A stretch of DNA of 64,000 bases from Flavobacterium aquidurense. GTDB taxonomy: Bacteria > Bacteroidota > Bacteroidia > Flavobacteriales > Flavobacteriaceae. The number at the start of each line of letters is the position of its first letter. The stretch's first letter is position 1. This document shows, in pieces, positions 24,712 through 33,362 of the stretch. The notes under the pieces are model-generated. The model was not told the origin of the DNA and ran no database searches. It saw only the letters and a list, made by a program, of their open reading frames with translations. The stretch spans positions 372,001-436,000 of the forward strand of contig NZ_JRLF01000015.1 of the NCBI RefSeq assembly GCF_001404985.1, in the 5' to 3' direction. The position numbers were made by a program, and so were the translations under genes.

Positions 24712-26208
24712 TTAATTATTTAGTTTTAAAACTTCTGCAGTATGTTTTCTAAGTTCTGCTAAAAGCTCTGGTTTGTCATTTAATGTTTGACCGTAAGACG
24801 GGATCATTGCTTTCATTTTCGCTTCCCATTCCGGTGTTTTAATCTGATTTGTAAAACATCTGCTGATCAAATCAACCATAATCGCAACTGCAGTTGATGC
24901 TCCAGGAGAAGCTCCTAATAAAACTGCCAAAGATCCGTCATGTGTATTGATAACTTCTGTACCAAATTCTAAAACTCCGCCACCATCTTCACCTTTTTTA
25001 ATAACCTGAACACGCTGTCCTGCTTTCTCTAATTTCCAGTCTTTAGAACGCGCAGTTGGCAAGTATTCACGAAGTGCATTCATTCTGTCTTTTGGAGACT
25101 GACGAACCTGCTCAATTAAATATCGGGTTAATGGAATATTATGAAATCCCGCTGATAACATCGGAATCAAATTATTTGCTTTTATAGATAGTGGTAAATC
25201 CAGGTAAGATCCATTTTTTAGAAAACGGGTCGAAAATCCTGCAAAAGGACCAAAAAGCAATGCTTTTTCTCCATCAATAACACGAGTATCAATATGAGGA
25301 ACTGACATTGGCGGTGCGCCAACACTTGCTTTACCGTATACTTTTGCCTGATGTTTAGCAATTACCTCAGGATTTGTACATTTTAACCATTGTCCGCTTA
25401 CAGGGAAACCTCCATAACCGTTTCCTTCCGGAACATTTGCTTTTTCAAGCAAGGGTAATGAACCTCCACCGGCACCAATAAATACAAATTTAGTATAGGC
25501 TTTTCTGGTTTGACCTGATGTTAAATCGGTAATTTTTATACGCCATGATTTATCTTCACGCTGTCTTAACTTTTTAACTTCATGATTAAAGAATAAAGAA
25601 ACACCATCCAGTTTTTCTAAATAATTAAACATACTTCTGGTCAAAGCTCCAAAATTCACGTCGGTTCCAATTTCCATGTGAGTTGCAGCTAATTTTTCAT
25701 TATTTTCTCTGCCTTCCATAACAAGTGGCATCCATTCTTTCAGTTTTTCAAAATCAGAACTAAATTCCATTTGAGAAAAAATAGGATTGCTTTGCAAAGC
25801 TTCGAATCTCTTTTTAAGATATTCTACATTTTTATCTCCCCATACGAAACTCATGTGAGGAACACTTTTAATAAAATTATCTGGAGACGGTACTTTATTT
25901 TGTTCTACTAAATAGGACCAAAACTGTCTTGAAATCTCAAAAGATTCTGCAATACTTATTGCTTTTTTGGGATCAATAGTTCCGTCAGCCTTTTCTGGGG
26001 TGTAATTTAGCTCACAAAAAGCTGAATGTCCTGTTCCTGCATTATTCCAAGCATCAGAGCTTTCGGCTGCAGCAACATCTAATCTTTCGTAAATTTCAAT
26101 TTTTATATCGGGTTGCAGCTCTTTTAAAATTAATCCAAGAGTTGCACTCATAATTCCAGCTCCAATAAGCACTACTTCACTATTGGAACGTATTGTATTG
26201 TCAGGCAT
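24712..26208 (-). CDS. mqo: Malate:quinone oxidoreductase
   Basis: Mqo is an FAD-dependent peripheral membrane enzyme that oxidises malate to oxaloacetate and passes electrons to quinone, replacing NAD-dependent malate dehydrogenase in the TCA cycle. The 498-residue protein has the FAD-binding LIGAGIMSATLG near the N-terminus, the family signature DAWNNAGTGHSAFCELNYTP and GGFPVSGQWL. The C-terminal LLGASPGASTAVAIM is also typical. It appears monocistronic and is convergent with the FUSC gene. Confidence 0.96.
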   Translation of the reverse strand: MPDNTIRSNSEVVLIGAGIMSATLGLILKELQPDIKIEIYERLDVAAAESSDAWNNAGTGHSAFCELNYTPEKADGTIDPKKAISIAESFEISRQFWSYLVEQNKVPSPDNFIKSVPHMSFVWGDKNVEYLKKRFEALQSNPIFSQMEFSSDFEKLKEWMPLVMEGRENNEKLAATHMEIGTDVNFGALTRSMFNYLEKLDGVSLFFNHEVKKLRQREDKSWRIKITDLTSGQTRKAYTKFVFIGAGGGSLPLLEKANVPEGNGYGGFPVSGQWLKCTNPEVIAKHQAKVYGKASVGAPPMSVPHIDTRVIDGEKALLFGPFAGFSTRFLKNGSYLDLPLSIKANNLIPMLSAGFHNIPLTRYLIEQVRQSPKDRMNALREYLPTARSKDWKLEKAGQRVQVIKKGEDGGGVLEFGTEVINTHDGSLAVLLGASPGASTAVAIMVDLISRCFTNQIKTPEWEAKMKAMIPSYGQTLNDKPELLAELRKHTAEVLKLNN

Positions 26209-26231
26209 AACAGTAATTTGTTTTTAAAGTG

Positions 26232-26239
26232 CAAAGGTA
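26232..26239 (-). promoter_or_regulatory. Putative -7 box of mqo
   Basis: TACCTTTG on the minus strand matches TAnnTTTG, 24 nt before the mqo start. The region 17-19 nt upstream is a T-run rather than a clear TTTG. Confidence 0.45.
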
Positions 26240-26331
26240 CTTTTTATAATTGCAAAAAAAAACTAAAATTACATGATAAAAGTTATGTTTTTACAAAAAA
26301 TAACAGACTATGAAAATGTAATGAATGAAAA

Positions 26332-26748
26332 TTAAAAACGTTTTGAAGAAAGATAATCCTGAAGCATTATCGTAGCTGAGATTTCATCAATTAAACCTTT
26401 ATTTTGACGTTGTTTTTTGCTTAATCCGCTATCGATCATGGTTTGAAATGCCATTTTCGAAGTAAAGCGTTCGTCGACACGAACTACTTTCATATCCGGA
26501 AAAATATTTGAAAAGTGTGTTACAAAACCTTTAATTATAGAAGCACTTTCTGATGGCTGACCATTCATTTGTTTAGGTTCGCCAATTAAAACAGCCTCTA
26601 CTTTTTCTTTAGCAAAATAATCTTTCAAAAAATCGATTAAAGTAGTGGTAGGAATCGTCGTTAAACCTGATGCTATTATTTGCATTTCGTCTGTAACGGC
26701 AATTCCGGTGCGTTTTTGTCCGTAATCTAAAGAAAGGATTCTTGGCAT
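26332..26748 (-). CDS. ruvX: RuvX/YqgF family nuclease
   Basis: This 138-residue RNase H-fold protein begins RILSLDYGQKRTGIAV, with the catalytic-type Asp, and contains IGEPKQMNG, VDERFTS and LIDEISATIMLQDYL. YqgF proteins act in 16S rRNA 5' end maturation and were named as putative Holliday junction resolvases. The gene is downstream of the decayed toxin gene on the same strand. Confidence 0.92.
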   Translation of the reverse strand: MPRILSLDYGQKRTGIAVTDEMQIIASGLTTIPTTTLIDFLKDYFAKEKVEAVLIGEPKQMNGQPSESASIIKGFVTHFSNIFPDMKVVRVDERFTSKMAFQTMIDSGLSKKQRQNKGLIDEISATIMLQDYLSSKRF

Positions 26749-26765
26749 TTATTTATGTTTGTAAA

Positions 26766-27019
26766 TTATTGTAAAAAGGAATTTCTGTGTTTTAAAATAC
26801 TAATAATATAAACTGTTTCGGTTTCTGATTCAACTTTTATAATTGTCGTATATCCTTTAAAAATATGGTCTCTATAAGCTTCATTTTCAAAATAAATTGA
26901 TTTTAAAATGAAATGGATTAAGTAAATCCTTTTTAAGCTTTTTAAGCAAATCGTTTTTAAATTTTCTTGCGGCAATAGGTTTATCTTGTGAAATAAAATC
27001 TACTATGTCATTCAATCAT
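26766..27019 (-). pseudogene. Decayed RelE/ParE-type toxin gene
   Basis: Two overlapping frames together spell a RelE/ParE-like toxin. The first frame reads LNDIVDFISQDKPIAARKF from a TTG at 27015, continues through a Lys-rich helix to NPFHFK, then meets a TGA. The next frame continues SIYFENEAYRDHIFKGYTTIIKVE and YIISILKHRNSF to the stop at 26766. Removing one A from the AAAA run at the junction would join them. The ATG at 27019 is followed after two codons by TGA, and the usual first 12-15 residues are absent. The gene is therefore probably dead at both ends, or an error accounts for part of this. The adjacent antitoxin frame is intact. Confidence 0.75.
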
Positions 27020-27039
27020 AACTAAATTCAATTGTTAAT

Positions 27040-27273
27040 TTAATCTTCATATTTTGAAATAGTATTCTCAAGTAAAATATTTAATTCTTCAAAAGTACTA
27101 TATTGGGCAGTTCCGTTAGTTATTTGGTCTGCTCTTTCTTTTAAGCGTTTTTTATCTTCTTCAAAATCAGAATCCTCTTCAATTATCCTTAATTCATCTG
27201 AAGAAAACGTACTTAGTAATTGCAATACTTTTTCTTTAATCTCCGGCTGAAATTCTAATCTTATCGCTTCCAT
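27040..27273 (-). CDS. Probable antitoxin of a RelBE/ParDE-like pair
   Basis: This 77-residue acidic protein (MEAIRLEFQPEIKEKVLQLL...) is directly upstream of the decayed toxin. Its size, high helix propensity, charged composition and position match the antitoxin component of RelE/ParE-type modules. No DNA-binding motif is obvious, and the exact antitoxin family is not recognised. With the toxin broken it is probably an orphan remnant. Confidence 0.65.
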   Translation of the reverse strand: MEAIRLEFQPEIKEKVLQLLSTFSSDELRIIEEDSDFEEDKKRLKERADQITNGTAQYSTFEELNILLENTISKYED

Positions 27274-27438
27274 AATACTTTCATTTACATTACAAATATA
27301 AACTTTTTCAGTCTTAACTTCATAGAATTTAACTTTCTAAAAAATCTAACAAGTTTCAATTGTTGAAACGAAATATAATAAAAAATCCGTCCCGAAAATT
27401 CGAAACGGACTTATCCAAATATTCAAAACCTAAAAAAC

Positions 27439-28077
27439 CTACCTATTAAATAATCTTCTAAAAAAACCTCTTTCTTCTTCCTCTTCTTCCTCTACTACTG
27501 CTCTTTCTTCATATTGAGCGAATTTTGCCTGTCCTTTTTCATGTTCAAAAATCAAATCCTTAATATATTCCACATATGTTTTCTTTTTTTCTTCTAAGAA
27601 TCCAATAAGGTATTTTTCGCTAAATTCCATTCCGCTTGCGGCTTCAATCTGCAGTAATTTTTTATACAAAGGTTCAATATGTAATGCTATCACCTCCTGA
27701 GGAACTGCCTGACGTCTTCCAAAATAATTCACAATAACATCGTTCTCATCTCTCGAAATCTCAAAATCAGTAATCACCCAATAGTATCTGCCGGATTTCG
27801 CTAAGTTTTTTACAATAGCATGAAAATTTTTACCATTTTTAAGATTCTCCCATAATACTTTAAAAATTACTTTTGGCATATCCGGATGACGAATAATATT
27901 ATGCGGCTGTCCCATTAATTCATAATCTTCATAACCTGAAACGTCTACAAAAACTTCATTGGCATATTCGATAATACCAAAAGCATTTGTTTTACTCATG
28001 ATTACCTGAGTTTTGTCCCATGAGACTTCTTTATCAATAATAGTTTTTTGTCCGTGAAGTTGATTTTCCTGATTCAT
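27439..28077 (-). CDS. Aer-like PAS domain protein without transducer domain
   Basis: Residues about 20-130 of this 212-residue protein form a PAS domain with IIEYANEVFVDVSGY and LMGQPHNIIRHPDMP, followed by YYWVITDFEI. This signature is typical of the FAD-binding PAS domain of the aerotaxis receptor Aer. The rest is a helical region, an acidic run (EEEEEEE) and a basic amphipathic tail (GFFRRLFNR). There is no HAMP, methyl-accepting, kinase or output domain, so it may act through a partner. No chemotaxis genes are in the window. Confidence 0.85.
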   Translation of the reverse strand: MNQENQLHGQKTIIDKEVSWDKTQVIMSKTNAFGIIEYANEVFVDVSGYEDYELMGQPHNIIRHPDMPKVIFKVLWENLKNGKNFHAIVKNLAKSGRYYWVITDFEISRDENDVIVNYFGRRQAVPQEVIALHIEPLYKKLLQIEAASGMEFSEKYLIGFLEEKKKTYVEYIKDLIFEHEKGQAKFAQYEERAVVEEEEEEERGFFRRLFNR

Positions 28078-28360
28078 ATCTTGCTTATGTAATTTGTTTT
28101 GGAATGGTATTTTTAATTTCCCAGATATTCTCAGAAATTAATGGTGCAAAACTAATTAGAAGAAAAAACCAAAAACCTGATTTTTGTCATATTTTGATAC
28201 TTAAAAAACTTTTAGAGGAGTTTTTAGTAAATAAAATCATGTAAAGCGATTAAATTTATTTATCAAATTATAAACAAAAAGTTAAATATGTAACATTTTC
28301 AAAAGCGTTTACCTTTTCGGATTTGCCTAAATACGCTATCTTTGCCAAAAATTAAAACTT

Positions 28361-29176
28361 ATGAATTCTTTACAGACTATAATTGAACAAGCTTGGGAAA
28401 ACAGAGCTTTATTACAAGAAACTACTACAACTGATGCTATTAGAGAAGTTATCGAATTAGTTGATGCAGGAAAATTGCGTTGTGCTGAACCAGTTGGTGA
28501 CAAATGGCAAGTAAACGAATGGGTTAAGAAAGCAGTTGTAATGTATTTCCCGATTCAAAAAATGGAAACATGGGAATCTGGTATTTTCGAATATCACGAT
28601 AAAATGTTGCTAAAAAGAGGTTATGCTGAAAAAGGAATTCGTGTAGTACCAAATGCTGTTGCACGTTACGGAGCTTATATTTCAAGCGGTGTAATTTTGA
28701 TGCCAAGTTATGTAAATATTGGTGCTTATGTAGACGAAGGAACTATGGTTGATACCTGGGCAACTGTTGGTAGTTGTGCACAAATTGGTAAAAATGTACA
28801 CTTAAGTGGTGGTGTTGGTATTGGTGGGGTTTTAGAGCCTTTGCAAGCTGCTCCGGTAATTATTGAAGATGGTGCTTTTATTGGTTCTCGTTGTATTGTT
28901 GTAGAAGGAGTTCATGTTGGTAAAGAAGCTGTTCTTGGTGCAAATGTTTGTTTGACGGCTTCAACAAAAATTATCGATGTTACGGGTGATGAACCTATTG
29001 AAATGAAAGGTTTTGTTCCTGCTCGTTCAGTAGTAATTCCTGGAAGCTATACTAAAAAGTTCGCTGCAGGTGAATTCCAGGTACCATGTGCTTTAATAAT
29101 TGGTACTCGTAAACCATCTACAGATTTAAAAACATCATTAAACAATGCGCTTCGTGAATATGATGTAGCGGTTTAA
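28361..29176 (+). CDS. dapD: Tetrahydrodipicolinate N-succinyltransferase
   Basis: DapD transfers succinyl from succinyl-CoA to tetrahydrodipicolinate in the succinylase route to diaminopimelate and lysine. The 271-residue protein has the helical N-terminal domain and a left-handed beta-helix with MPSYVNIGAYVDEGTMVDTWATVGSCAQIGKNVH. The C-terminal block CALIIGTRKPSTDLKTSLN is typical of the family. TATCTTTG at 28337-28344 is a likely -7 box. A bidirectional terminator follows. Confidence 0.97.
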   Translation: MNSLQTIIEQAWENRALLQETTTTDAIREVIELVDAGKLRCAEPVGDKWQVNEWVKKAVVMYFPIQKMETWESGIFEYHDKMLLKRGYAEKGIRVVPNAVARYGAYISSGVILMPSYVNIGAYVDEGTMVDTWATVGSCAQIGKNVHLSGGVGIGGVLEPLQAAPVIIEDGAFIGSRCIVVEGVHVGKEAVLGANVCLTASTKIIDVTGDEPIEMKGFVPARSVVIPGSYTKKFAAGEFQVPCALIIGTRKPSTDLKTSLNNALREYDVAV

Positions 29177-29191
29177 TTTTATAAAACAAAT

Positions 29192-29237
29192 AAAAAAATC
29201 CAAATTTCAATTATAATGATTGAAATTTGGATTTTTT
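29192..29237. terminator. Bidirectional terminator between dapD and a glycosyltransferase
   Basis: AATCCAAATTTCAAT and ATTGAAATTTGGATT are perfect arms around a 7-nt loop, flanked by A-run and T-run. It can serve both convergent genes. Confidence 0.88.
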
Positions 29238-29241
29238 GTGT

Positions 29242-29988
29242 TTATTGCTTTTTCTGAAGTTTTAAAAGCTTTGCATATTTCATATAAGAAAAGAAACTCT
29301 GAATCATTGCTATCGATAATCCGTCTACTCCGTTAAAAACACCTTTCTTAAAAAAGTAACAGCGAATAAAAGCAACTGTTCCGTTAAGAATTGGTTTAAA
29401 AGCATTTATTCTTTTTCCCTGATCAAATAATTGTTGGGCATGCCAACCTGAATATTGATTTTTTTTTGCAATAATCTGATCTAAAGATTCCCAGCCATAA
29501 TGCAATATATGTACAGCAACTTTTTTCTCGTTCTGAGTTATTATTTTCTGATGTACTATTGATTCTGAAGGATGTGCGGTTTGTTTATTAAAAAAACGAA
29601 CTTTATGATCCGGATACCATCCTGAAAAATCAATTAGTTTATCTGCCAGAAAGTTTTTAACCCTGAAACTAAAAGCGTCATGGTTTCCTTCTAAATATTT
29701 TTTCTTTAAAATAAAATCCTCAGCATCTTTATCCAGGAATTCATCGGCATCAAGATTTAAAATCCAGTCATTTTTGCAATATGGCAAACCGTGTGTTCTT
29801 TGAGGTCCATCTCCTAAAAAGGCTTGCTGGATCACTATAGCACCTTTTTCTTTGGCAATTTCAACTGTACGATCTTTACTAAAAGAATCCACTATGATTA
29901 CTTCATCACAAACTTTTAATAAAGCATCAATGCATTTTCCTATGTTTTTTTCTTCATTGAAAGTAATAACCAGACCACTAATTTCCAT
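29242..29988 (-). CDS. Family 2 glycosyltransferase, WaaE/KdtX-like
   Basis: The ATG at 29988 (MEISGLVITFNEEKN) starts exactly at the GT-A fold and is preferred over an upstream frame that adds a 26-residue non-conserved extension. The 248-residue protein has EVIIVDSFSKDRTVEIA and WILNLDADEFL, the DxD-type metal site. It also has the DHKVRFFNK segment found in lipopolysaccharide core beta-1,4-glucosyltransferases. A TATTTTTG box at 30012-30019 (minus strand) fits this start. It is probably a core oligosaccharide enzyme at the cytoplasmic membrane. Confidence 0.9.
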   Translation of the reverse strand: MEISGLVITFNEEKNIGKCIDALLKVCDEVIIVDSFSKDRTVEIAKEKGAIVIQQAFLGDGPQRTHGLPYCKNDWILNLDADEFLDKDAEDFILKKKYLEGNHDAFSFRVKNFLADKLIDFSGWYPDHKVRFFNKQTAHPSESIVHQKIITQNEKKVAVHILHYGWESLDQIIAKKNQYSGWHAQQLFDQGKRINAFKPILNGTVAFIRCYFFKKGVFNGVDGLSIAMIQSFFSYMKYAKLLKLQKKQ

Positions 29989-30115
29989 TGCAAAATTTAA
30001 TTTATTAGCTACAAAAATATAACTTTTTTGTTTTAGTTTAATCTTAATATCATCATACGGTTGCACACTTGATAAAATAGTTTGTAATTTAGCCTTAAAT
30101 TGAATTTAAAAATAA

Positions 30116-31180
30116 ATGAGGATATTAGTCATTCAGCAAAAAAGAATTGGAGATGTATTAACAAGTACAATAATTTGCAACAACTTAAAAACAAAGTTTC
30201 CGGATGCCGTGATAGATTATATGTGCTATCCAAATTCTGTTGATGTACTAAAAGAGAATCCAAATATTGACAATATAATCCCATTATCTAATAAGGTAAG
30301 AAAATCAATCCCTTCGTTATTTAAATTTATTTTTCAGATCCGAAGAAAAAAATATAATGCCGTTATTGATGTCTATTCTAAGCTGGAAACCAATTTGATT
30401 ACCTTATTTTCAGGAGCAAAATATAAAGTTTCATATCATAAATGGTATACTAAAATATTCTATAATTATACCTACGAACGTTTTGATGCCATAGCATCTG
30501 AACACGGATTAGCCATTGAGAACAGGTTACTACTCTTAAAACCCTTTATATCTGAAAAAATTACAGATGTAAAACCTAAGATCTTTTTAAAAGAATCTGA
30601 AATCAATGAAGCCAGACAACTTCTAAAAAATCACAATATCAGCAATGAAAAACCACTGATTATGTTTGGAATTTTAGGGAGTGAAGTCTACAAAACATAT
30701 CCTTTAGAGGGAATGGCAAAAATTATAGATTTTACAGTCGCAAAAACTAACGCTACAATTATCTTTAATTATATCCCGGACCAAAAAGAACAAGCTCTGG
30801 AAGTTTATAATTATTGTAGCGAAGAAACAAAAAAACATATTGTAATTGATTTGTATTGCACTGAATTAAGATCTTTTTTAGCATTACTTTCTCAATGCGA
30901 AATGCTGATTGGTAATGAAGGCGGCGCTGTAAATATGGCAAAAGCACTTGAGATTCCAACTTTCTCGATATTTACACCTTCTGTTAGAAAAGAAACCTGG
31001 CAGTTATTTGAAAATGAAGCTAAAAATGATTCTATTCATTTAAAAGATTTAAAACCTGAAATATACGAGCAACACACGGAACAATACATTAAAGAACATA
31101 CACTTGAGTATTATGCTGAATATCCTTTGCCTCTAATGCTCGAAAAATTAGAAGCTTATTTTCAGGAATACAAGAATTAA
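30116..31180 (+). CDS. Family 9 glycosyltransferase (heptosyltransferase-like)
   Basis: This 354-residue GT-B protein starts MRILVIQQKRIGDVLTST, the typical nucleotide-sugar transferase opening of ADP-heptose:LPS heptosyltransferases. The C-half has IGNEGGAVNMAKAL, the counterpart of the donor-binding GxDSGxxH region, with E-G-G in place of D-S-G. It probably adds a sugar to the lipopolysaccharide inner core; the donor is unproven. It is divergent from the GT2 gene. Confidence 0.88.
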   Translation: MRILVIQQKRIGDVLTSTIICNNLKTKFPDAVIDYMCYPNSVDVLKENPNIDNIIPLSNKVRKSIPSLFKFIFQIRRKKYNAVIDVYSKLETNLITLFSGAKYKVSYHKWYTKIFYNYTYERFDAIASEHGLAIENRLLLLKPFISEKITDVKPKIFLKESEINEARQLLKNHNISNEKPLIMFGILGSEVYKTYPLEGMAKIIDFTVAKTNATIIFNYIPDQKEQALEVYNYCSEETKKHIVIDLYCTELRSFLALLSQCEMLIGNEGGAVNMAKALEIPTFSIFTPSVRKETWQLFENEAKNDSIHLKDLKPEIYEQHTEQYIKEHTLEYYAEYPLPLMLEKLEAYFQEYKN

Positions 31181-31255
31181 ATTTAAAATACAGGCAGAAT
31201 AAATGGTTTACGAAAAATTAATCGAGAACTAAAAGAATGCTCAAGATATATTAAA

Positions 31256-31301
31256 CAAAAAAGGACCGAAACTTCATATAAGATGTTTCGGTCCTTTTTT
31301 T
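31256..31301. terminator. Bidirectional terminator between GT9 and the kinase gene
   Basis: AAGGACCGAAAC (31261-31272) and GTTTCGGTCCTT pair around a 12-nt loop, with A-run and T-run on either side. It can serve both convergent genes. Confidence 0.88.
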
Positions 31302-31338
31302 ATATTTATACTTGCTCTTTTTATCAAAACTTAACTAA

Positions 31339-32103
31339 TTACTTTTTCCAGAATTTAAGTTTCTTTTTCAGACGTTTTTTTCTATAAAACTGTTCCTGAA
31401 ATTCAGCTGTATATTTCCACAAGGTATCAAATGTTTTTTGTTCGGATTCGCTGTATAATTTAGCATATTCATTACTCATAGTCGCTACCATTTCTTTTAA
31501 AGGAGTTAAGCGACACAAATTCTTCATTCGCATTTCGAAAGTCATTGATTCATGAAATTCCATTCGGTTTAAATCAACCAGAAAAAAAGAATAATTTCCA
31601 TCTAAATTCTTTTTGATCAACGTATTTCCGGGTGAATGATCCAGAAACTCTATTCCTTTTTCATGTAAATCAAAACTAAATCTGGTAAACTGTCTCAATA
31701 TATTTTCACGATCCGGATAATCCGGAATTTCTACCAGTTCTCTAAAAGTAAGTTCCGTAACTAAATGTTCACTTACATAATAACTGTCTCTTAATCCAAG
31801 CCAGTTAAAATTTTCAAGAAAAGCAATTGGCTGAGGCGTTCCTACACCTTTATTTAATAAAATTGTAGCATACTCAAAAGAACGCCTTGCTTTTGATTTT
31901 CGAAAATATTTGTAAGCAATTTTATTTATGAGATTTGGAATTTTAAAAGACTTGATATTAATTGTTTTGTCCTTTAAATCAAATAATTTTATAATATTAC
32001 GTTGTCCGTTACCAAAAAGAATTCCTTTGTTGCTAAATGCATTAATAGTATCAAGTATTGATGTAGTCTCTGTAGTAAAAATGGGATTTACTTTAAAATT
32101 CAT
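31339..32103 (-). CDS. Lipopolysaccharide (Kdo) kinase-like protein
   Basis: The ATG at 32103 (MNFKVNPIFTTE) is preferred over one 11 codons upstream. The 254-residue protein resembles the lipopolysaccharide kinase/InaA family with a protein-kinase-like fold: an N-lobe with a K-rich strand, then GIEFLDHSPGN as the catalytic loop (Asp, Asn) and FFLVDLNRM in the DFG position. Such enzymes phosphorylate Kdo or heptose of the inner core. The surrounding glycosyltransferases support that role. Confidence 0.82.
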   Translation of the reverse strand: MNFKVNPIFTTETTSILDTINAFSNKGILFGNGQRNIIKLFDLKDKTINIKSFKIPNLINKIAYKYFRKSKARRSFEYATILLNKGVGTPQPIAFLENFNWLGLRDSYYVSEHLVTELTFRELVEIPDYPDRENILRQFTRFSFDLHEKGIEFLDHSPGNTLIKKNLDGNYSFFLVDLNRMEFHESMTFEMRMKNLCRLTPLKEMVATMSNEYAKLYSESEQKTFDTLWKYTAEFQEQFYRKKRLKKKLKFWKK

Positions 32104-32187
32104 GGGAATATCTTTATAAACAACAAAAATACACATACAATTTAAGACTTCAAATTAATATTGTATTTTCGTCAAAAATTAAATCAA

Positions 32188-33264
32188 ATGGCATATCAAA
32201 AAAGTGTTTTTTTAGAAACTCATAATATCAATAACAGAGCTGGCGGTTTGGGAACTTTTAATTATGAACTAATTAAAGGTTTATCTGAATTGGAATTTGA
32301 TGATCTTAAATTAACATTAAATGCCTCTGATATAAAACTTCTTGAGAGTGAATTTGGTAAAAAATTCAACTATAATAAATACAGTAGTCTTTCGAGAATG
32401 AAATTTTTTAGAATTCGTAAGAAATACGATTTATGGCATTCTGTAAATCAAAATATAAAGGTTGAACCTTATACTTGCAAAAAATATTTATTGACGATTC
32501 ATGATGTAAATTTTACTGAGGAAGTATCTGCAGATATAAACCATAAAAGAAATAAACTTTTTTTAGAGAAACTGAATAAAGCAACGGCAATCACTTATAT
32601 ATCAGAATTTTCAAAAAAACAAACTCATCAATATTTTGATGTACCAAATGTTCCGGAATATGTTATCTATAACGGAAATCCGATTACAAGCTTAATTGAC
32701 ACGTCGTCATATGTTGCTGATGTTCCGGTTGACAAACCGTTTTTTTATACTATAGGTGATTTTATTGAGAGAAAAAATTATGAGTCTATTATCAATATGA
32801 TGAAAGTGATAAAAGACTACAATTTGATTATCTCTGGTAATAATAACAAAAAATATGGTGAAGAGATAAAAAAGCTAATAAACGATAATGGATTATCAAA
32901 TCAGGTTTTTTTAACGGGAAAAGTGACAAATGAAGGCAAACAGTTTTTCATGAAAAACTGCACTGCATTTCTTTTTCCTTCTATTAGAGAAGGATTTGGT
33001 TTACCGCCAATTGAAGCAATGAGTTTTGGAAAACCAACTTTTTTGTCTGATAAAACTTCATTACCTGAAATTGGAGGAAATGCCGCAAAATATTGGTCTA
33101 ATTTTGATCCTGAATATATGAAAACGGTATTATTTGAAGGATTAAACCATTTTGAGAATAATAAACAGGAATGTGAAACAATCTTTAAGGAAAGAGCTGC
33201 AAGTTTTAATTGGAAAACTGCCGCGGCTGAATATTTAGAAGTCTATAGAAATATTTTAAAATAA
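32188..33264 (+). CDS. Family 4 glycosyltransferase
   Basis: The ATG at 32188 (MAYQKSVFLETH) is chosen over a frame start 27 nt upstream. The 358-residue GT-B protein has NRAGGLGTFNYELIKGL in the acceptor domain, PFFYTIGDFIERKN at the domain junction and a donor domain with FLFPSIREGFGLPPIEAMSFGKP, the EX7E signature of retaining GT4 enzymes. It probably transfers a hexose to the glycan made by this locus. Donor and linkage are unknown. Confidence 0.9.
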   Translation: MAYQKSVFLETHNINNRAGGLGTFNYELIKGLSELEFDDLKLTLNASDIKLLESEFGKKFNYNKYSSLSRMKFFRIRKKYDLWHSVNQNIKVEPYTCKKYLLTIHDVNFTEEVSADINHKRNKLFLEKLNKATAITYISEFSKKQTHQYFDVPNVPEYVIYNGNPITSLIDTSSYVADVPVDKPFFYTIGDFIERKNYESIINMMKVIKDYNLIISGNNNKKYGEEIKKLINDNGLSNQVFLTGKVTNEGKQFFMKNCTAFLFPSIREGFGLPPIEAMSFGKPTFLSDKTSLPEIGGNAAKYWSNFDPEYMKTVLFEGLNHFENNKQECETIFKERAASFNWKTAAAEYLEVYRNILK

Positions 33265-33362
33265 CACTTCATATTCTAATAAAATTACGCCAATCTATAA
33301 ACATCCGGATCATTAAATTTATAATTTAATGCTTTTCAAATCATTACAACACAATACAAATT

